A stretch of DNA of 64,000 nt, from the NCBI GenBank assembly GCA_041905525.1, contig JAYRKY010000018.1, positions 1 through 64,000 on the forward strand, given 5' to 3'. The stretch is from SHVO01 sp041905525 (GTDB lineage: Bacteria > Pseudomonadota > Alphaproteobacteria > Rhodospirillales > Rhodospirillaceae). The position numbers and the translations under genes are program-made. The notes beneath the pieces are model-generated. The model did not search any database, had not been told where the DNA came from, and was given only the letters and a program-made list of their open reading frames with translations. Shown here piece by piece: positions 60,364 through 64,000 of this stretch. Every line of letters starts with the position of its first letter. The first letter of the stretch is position 1.

Positions 60364-62427
60364 TCAGGAGCGCGGGCGCCGCGGCTCTTTCACGCCCTTG
60401 GTCAGGAAGGTCTGACCGCGGTGCTTCCTGCCCATGCGCTTGCCTTCGCCGCCGGACAAGCCGGTGCCGGCAGGCTGCCACGAGGGCACAAGCTGATGCT
60501 TGCCCGGTCCGATCAGATCGGCGCGTCCCATGCGCTTGAGGGCTTCGCGCAGAAGCGGCCAGTTCTCCGGGTCGTGATAACGCAGGAACGCCTTATGCAG
60601 CCGGCGCTGCTTCAGCCCCTTGATCGTATCGACTTGCTCCGAGGCGCCGCGCCGCACGGGCTTCAACGGATTCTTCCCCGAATGGTACATGGCCGTCGAC
60701 AGCGCCATCGGCGAGGGCAGGAAGGTCTGCACCTGATCCGCGCGGTATTTGTTCCGCTTCAGCCAAAGGGCGAGGTTCATCATGTCCTCGTCCGTGGTGC
60801 CCGGGTGCGCCGCGATGAAATACGGAATCAGGAAGTATTCCTTGCCTGCCTGCTTCGCCGCTTGGTCGAACATCTGCTTGAACTTGTCGTAGGCGCCGAT
60901 GCCGGGTTTCATCATCTTGGAAAGAGGACCGGCTTCCGTATGCTCGGGCGCGATCTTCAGATAGCCGCCGACGTGATGGGTCACGAGTTCCTTCACGTAA
61001 GCGGGGCTCTTCACCGCAAGGTCGTAGCGCACGCCCGAGGCCACCATCACTTTCTTGATTCCCGGAATGGCCCGCGCCTTCCGGTAAAGCTGGATCAGCG
61101 AATCATGGTTGGTGTTGAGGTTGGGGCAGACGTCCGGAAAAACGCAGGACGGTTTGCGGCATTTGGACTCGATGGCTTTGTCCTTGCACGCAAGGCGGTA
61201 CATGTTCGCGGTCGGACCGCCGATGTCGGAGATGATACCGGTGAAGCCTTCCGTCTTATCGCGGATCTTCTCGATCTCCTGAAGGATGGAGCCTTCGGAG
61301 CGGCTCTGGATGATACGCCCTTCGTGTTCGGTGATTGAACAGAACGAGCAGCCGCCGAAGCAGCCGCGCATGATTGTCACCGAGAAGCGGATCATGTCCC
61401 ACGCCGGTATTTTCTGGTCGCCGTAGGACGGATGCGGCGCCCGCGCATAGGGCAGTTCGTAAATCCCATCCATTTCCGGCGTAGTGATGGGGATAGGGGG
61501 CGGTGTCACCCATAACTCGCGCTCGCCGTGCTTTTGCACTAATGGCCTTGCGTTGCCCGGATTGCTCTCGCGGTGAAGCACGCGGCTCGCGCGCGCATAC
61601 AGCTCCGGATCCTTTTCCACTTGCTCGAACGACGGCAGTCGCACAACAACTCTCTCGCCGTCTTTGGTCTGCTTGGCGCCTTCATCGCTGGCTTCGATGT
61701 CGTCGGCCTTGGCCTCGATGTAGCCTTCGGGCACGGCGTTCTTCAGAAGCACGACACCACGCACATCGTCCATGTCGGCGGCTTGCTGCCCCTTGGCGAA
61801 ACGATGCGCGACTTCGACCACGGCCCGCTCGGCGTTTCCATACAGAAGGATATCGGCCTTGGAGTCCACCAGGACGGAGCGGCGCACTTTATCCGACCAG
61901 TAGTCATAATGCGCGATGCGGCGCAGCGAACTCTCAATCCCGCCAAGAACGATGGGAACATCCTTGAAGGCCTCGCGGCAGCGCTGGGCATAAACGATGA
62001 CGGAGCGGTCCGGGCGCTTGCCGCCCTCGCCCCCTGGTGTGTAGCTGTCGTTGTGGCGCAGGCGACGGTCCGAGGTGTAGCGATTCACCATCGAGTCCAT
62101 GTTGCCGCCCGTCACGCCCCAGAAGAGCTTGGGGGCGCCCAGTTTCTTGAAGCTATCCGGGCTCTGCCAGTCCGGCTGGGAAATGATCCCCACCCGAAAG
62201 CCTTGGGCCTCAAGGAGCCGCCCTATGATCGCCATGCCGAAGCTCGGGTGATCCACATACGCGTCGCCGGTCACGATGATGATGTCGCAGGCATCCCAGC
62301 CAAGGACGTCCATTTCTTCCCGGCTCATCGGCAGGAAGGGCGCAGTTCCGAAACGCTGGGCCCAGTACTTCTTGTACGAGAACAGCGGCTTGGGCGGCGT
62401 CTGGGAAACGGGCAGGGCGATATTCAT
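60364..62427 (-). CDS. YgiQ-family radical SAM protein
   Basis: 687 residues. The radical SAM cluster motif CxxxCxxC is Cys356, Cys360 and Cys363 in RGCFGGCSFCSITEHEGR. The N-terminal region has the conserved DVLGWDACDIIIVTGDAYVDHP in parts, and the C-terminus is basic with RKHRGQ. The family (UPF0313) is widespread but its reaction is not known. It is alone on the minus strand. The N-terminal cobalamin-like domain is present, and the length is near the usual ~700. Confidence 0.93.
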   Translation of the reverse strand: MNIALPVSQTPPKPLFSYKKYWAQRFGTAPFLPMSREEMDVLGWDACDIIIVTGDAYVDHPSFGMAIIGRLLEAQGFRVGIISQPDWQSPDSFKKLGAPKLFWGVTGGNMDSMVNRYTSDRRLRHNDSYTPGGEGGKRPDRSVIVYAQRCREAFKDVPIVLGGIESSLRRIAHYDYWSDKVRRSVLVDSKADILLYGNAERAVVEVAHRFAKGQQAADMDDVRGVVLLKNAVPEGYIEAKADDIEASDEGAKQTKDGERVVVRLPSFEQVEKDPELYARASRVLHRESNPGNARPLVQKHGERELWVTPPPIPITTPEMDGIYELPYARAPHPSYGDQKIPAWDMIRFSVTIMRGCFGGCSFCSITEHEGRIIQSRSEGSILQEIEKIRDKTEGFTGIISDIGGPTANMYRLACKDKAIESKCRKPSCVFPDVCPNLNTNHDSLIQLYRKARAIPGIKKVMVASGVRYDLAVKSPAYVKELVTHHVGGYLKIAPEHTEAGPLSKMMKPGIGAYDKFKQMFDQAAKQAGKEYFLIPYFIAAHPGTTDEDMMNLALWLKRNKYRADQVQTFLPSPMALSTAMYHSGKNPLKPVRRGASEQVDTIKGLKQRRLHKAFLRYHDPENWPLLREALKRMGRADLIGPGKHQLVPSWQPAGTGLSGGEGKRMGRKHRGQTFLTKGVKEPRRPRS

Positions 62428-62588
62428 GGGCGTCTATGTGGGCAAACTCGCCCGCAGGTCAATCCGGGGCGTCCTTATAAAGCAGCCGGCCTCACGGCCG
62501 GGTTAATTTTACGCCAGCAACACCCTGAAGATATGTCCGAAGTGAGCCCGGCCGGCACAATCCGGCAGACGTAATTCGTCCCAAAAGA

Positions 62589-62624
62589 ATTCGGGCGGTG
62601 TGGGTTTCCCCGCACCGCCCGAAT
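62589..62624 (-). terminator. terminator of the cstA-ybdD unit
   Basis: A perfect 12-base stem (ATTCGGGCGGTG with CACCGCCCGAAT), 12-base loop, followed on the minus strand by TCTTTT. It lies 23 bases after the small YbdD-like gene. Confidence 0.8.
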
Positions 62625-62646
62625 GGGTCTTAAACGCTTGGCTTTG

Positions 62647-62904
62647 TTAGCAACATCTGGCCTGCATGCCACCCCCGACGCCGAAGCGCCGGTTCTGACA
62701 CAAGGTGAAGAACTCCTCGTAGGTCGGCACGGCCTGGTCGGGATGCGTCGTTTTGAAGTGCCGGACATAGGTGTCGTAATCCGGAACCCCGCACATCAAC
62801 CGGGCGGTCTGCCGCAACCGCGCGACCACCTCGGACAGCAGGCTCGGCTGGGCCGAGACTGCATCCGGGAAGTGATCGGCAAGAAGGTTGCGGCTTTTGG
62901 CCAT
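62647..62904 (-). CDS. YbdD/YjiX-family small protein
   Basis: 85 residues of the DUF466 family: LRQTARLMCGVPDYDTYVRHF, in parts, then HPDQAVPTYEEFF, and a C-terminal CC. In E. coli YjiX and YbdD are encoded with and needed for the BtsT/CstA transporters. It lies 2 bases after cstA, so the two are surely co-expressed and probably act as one transporter. Confidence 0.92.
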   Translation of the reverse strand: MAKSRNLLADHFPDAVSAQPSLLSEVVARLRQTARLMCGVPDYDTYVRHFKTTHPDQAVPTYEEFFTLCQNRRFGVGGGMQARCC

Positions 62905-62906
62905 TG

Positions 62907-64000
62907 CTACTCTGCCGGTTGCGTACGCGCGGCGCCCGGCGTGGCGTCGACGGTTACACCCTGGCCCCCGCGGATCGCGCGGATGCCGAAGAACACCAGC
63001 GCCACCACGATCAGCATAAAGAAGGCGCAGATCACCGCATCCAGATAGTCATTGAAGACGATGCGCTGCATTTCTTCGAGCGACTTGGCCGGAGCCATGA
63101 CTGTGCCTGCATCAAGTCCCTTCTCGATCATCTTGGCGTGCGAGAGGAAGCCGATGCGCGGATCTTCATGGAACAGCTTCTGCCAGCCCGCCGCCATGGT
63201 GCAGATCAGCAGCCAGGACAGCGGAACCAGGGTCACCCAAATGCGCTTCATCTGGCCGAGCTGGACGATCAGCACCGTCGCGAGCACGAGGGCAATTGCC
63301 GCCAGCATCTGGTTGGCGACGCCGAACAGCGCCCACAACGAGTTGATGCCGCCGAACGGGTCGATCACGCCCTGATACGTAAAGTAACCCCACGCCGCGC
63401 AGGCCATGCCTGTCGCCACGAGGTTGCCCAACGTCGAGGACGTATCGCCCAGGGTCTTGCTCGCCATGCCCAGAAGATCCTGGATCATGAAGCGCGCGAC
63501 GCGGGTGCCCGCCGAAAGCGTGGTCAGGATGAACATCGCTTCGAACAGGATGGCGAAGTGATACCAGAAGGCCATGGTCGCCGTTCCGCCCAGGAACTGG
63601 GACAGGATGTGCGCCATGCCCACCGCGAGGGTCGGCGCGCCGCCGGTGCGCGAGAGGATCGAACCTTCGCCCACGTCCTTGGCCATCTGCGCCAGCATTT
63701 CCGGTGTGATCACGAAGCCCCACGAGCTGATTGTGGTGGCCGCGCTGTCAACCGTGGTGCCGATCAAGGCCGCCGGGCTGTTCATGGCGAAGTACACGCC
63801 GGGTTCCAGCGCGCACGCCGCGATCAACGCCATGACGGCGACGAAGCTTTCACAGATCATCGAGCCATAACCCACCGGACGGCCCTGGATCTCGTTCTCC
63901 ATCATCTTCGGGGTCGTCCCCGAGGAGACCAGCGCGTGGAAGCCGGAGATGGCCCCGCAGGCAATGGTAATGAAGAGGAACGGGAACAGAGAGCCGGCGA
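62907..64000 (-). CDS. cstA: CstA-family carbon starvation protein (pyruvate/peptide transporter), N-terminus beyond window
   Basis: The frame runs past the window end, so the N-terminal part is missing; about 364 codons are visible. Near the cut end are the family hallmarks ITIACGAISGFHALVSSGTTPKM, in parts. Several membrane segments follow (LFGVANQMLAAIALVLATVLIV in parts, and a final one in AVICAFFMLIVVALVFF). CstA proteins import pyruvate or peptides. The YbdD-like gene follows 2 bases later. The related BtsT cannot be excluded. Confidence 0.92.
   Translation of the reverse strand, partial: AGSLFPFLFITIACGAISGFHALVSSGTTPKMMENEIQGRPVGYGSMICESFVAVMALIAACALEPGVYFAMNSPAALIGTTVDSAATTISSWGFVITPEMLAQMAKDVGEGSILSRTGGAPTLAVGMAHILSQFLGGTATMAFWYHFAILFEAMFILTTLSAGTRVARFMIQDLLGMASKTLGDTSSTLGNLVATGMACAAWGYFTYQGVIDPFGGINSLWALFGVANQMLAAIALVLATVLIVQLGQMKRIWVTLVPLSWLLICTMAAGWQKLFHEDPRIGFLSHAKMIEKGLDAGTVMAPAKSLEEMQRIVFNDYLDAVICAFFMLIVVALVFFGIRAIRGGQGVTVDATPGAARTQPAE

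Noticed and set aside
62487..62515. GCCGGCC-TCAC-GGCCGG hairpin followed by AT-rich bases
   Set aside because: It looks like a terminator on the plus strand, but no plus-strand gene ends there, so it was not listed as one.
1..64000. CRISPR arrays, tRNA genes, insertion sequences, phage genes
   Set aside because: I looked for regular repeats, cloverleaf-like stretches with CCA ends, transposase motifs and phage structural genes and saw none that hold up.

Overview
The window reads as a high-GC chromosomal segment of an alphaproteobacterium. The basis is gene style: large TonB-dependent receptors, Tat-exported proteins, a TetR-controlled phenylacetate cluster and a HutC-controlled histidine cluster. 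A genus cannot be fixed from the sequence; a Rhizomicrobium/Micropepsaceae- or Caulobacterales-like organism is a guess. Coding density is high. I saw no tRNA, rRNA, CRISPR array, insertion sequence or prophage.

Region 1 (1-14140) is a nearly complete phenylacetyl-CoA pathway. It holds the end of a 2-oxoacid dehydrogenase E2 gene, paaY and a TetR regulator; the multicomponent epoxidase paaABCDE and the paaIJ pair on the minus strand; and paaG, paaZ, paaK and a fused enoyl-CoA hydratase/3-hydroxyacyl-CoA dehydrogenase on the plus strand. The fusion probably stands in for separate paaF and paaH. A similar AT-rich/CCGA-containing element lies upstream of paaA and of paaG and may be the TetR operator.

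Region 2 (14141-25518) is mixed: an unrecognised exported protein, an atypical SDR, a quinone oxidoreductase-like MDR, a polysaccharide pyruvyl transferase-like protein, a Tat-exported protein of unknown function, a SAM methyltransferase, a subtilase lipoprotein and a TonB receptor. Region 3 (25519-34650) holds an HNH-domain protein, a small exported protein, a CYTH-CHAD protein, a PiT phosphate transporter with its PhoU-like (DUF47) partner, and a second, large TonB receptor. The small exported gene and the CYTH-CHAD gene share a two-part upstream element at almost the same distance from their start codons.

Region 4 (34651-50730) centres on histidine breakdown by the five-step HutH-HutU-HutI-HutF-HutG route. 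The operon hutI-hutH-hutG-hutU-hutD is divergent from hutF. HutC lies about 5 kb beyond hutF, divergent from a sodium:solute symporter, and similar TAGACAT-containing sites occur in both divergent spacers, so the two loci look like one regulon. Next to hut is an operon of a Rieske oxygenase, a [2Fe-2S] ferredoxin in which one ligand Cys is Tyr, and a HisC-like aminotransferase. A LysR regulator, an NHL-repeat secreted protein and an exported creatininase-like protein with altered metal ligands also lie here.

Region 5 (50731-64000) has an IorAB-type molybdenum hydroxylase, a VOC protein, a three-gene overlapping cassette (GT-C-like membrane protein, methyltransferase-GT2 fusion, FkbM methyltransferase), a 3-hydroxyisobutyrate dehydrogenase-like enzyme, a DUF4142 protein, a YgiQ radical SAM protein, and the YbdD/CstA pair, with cstA cut by the window end.
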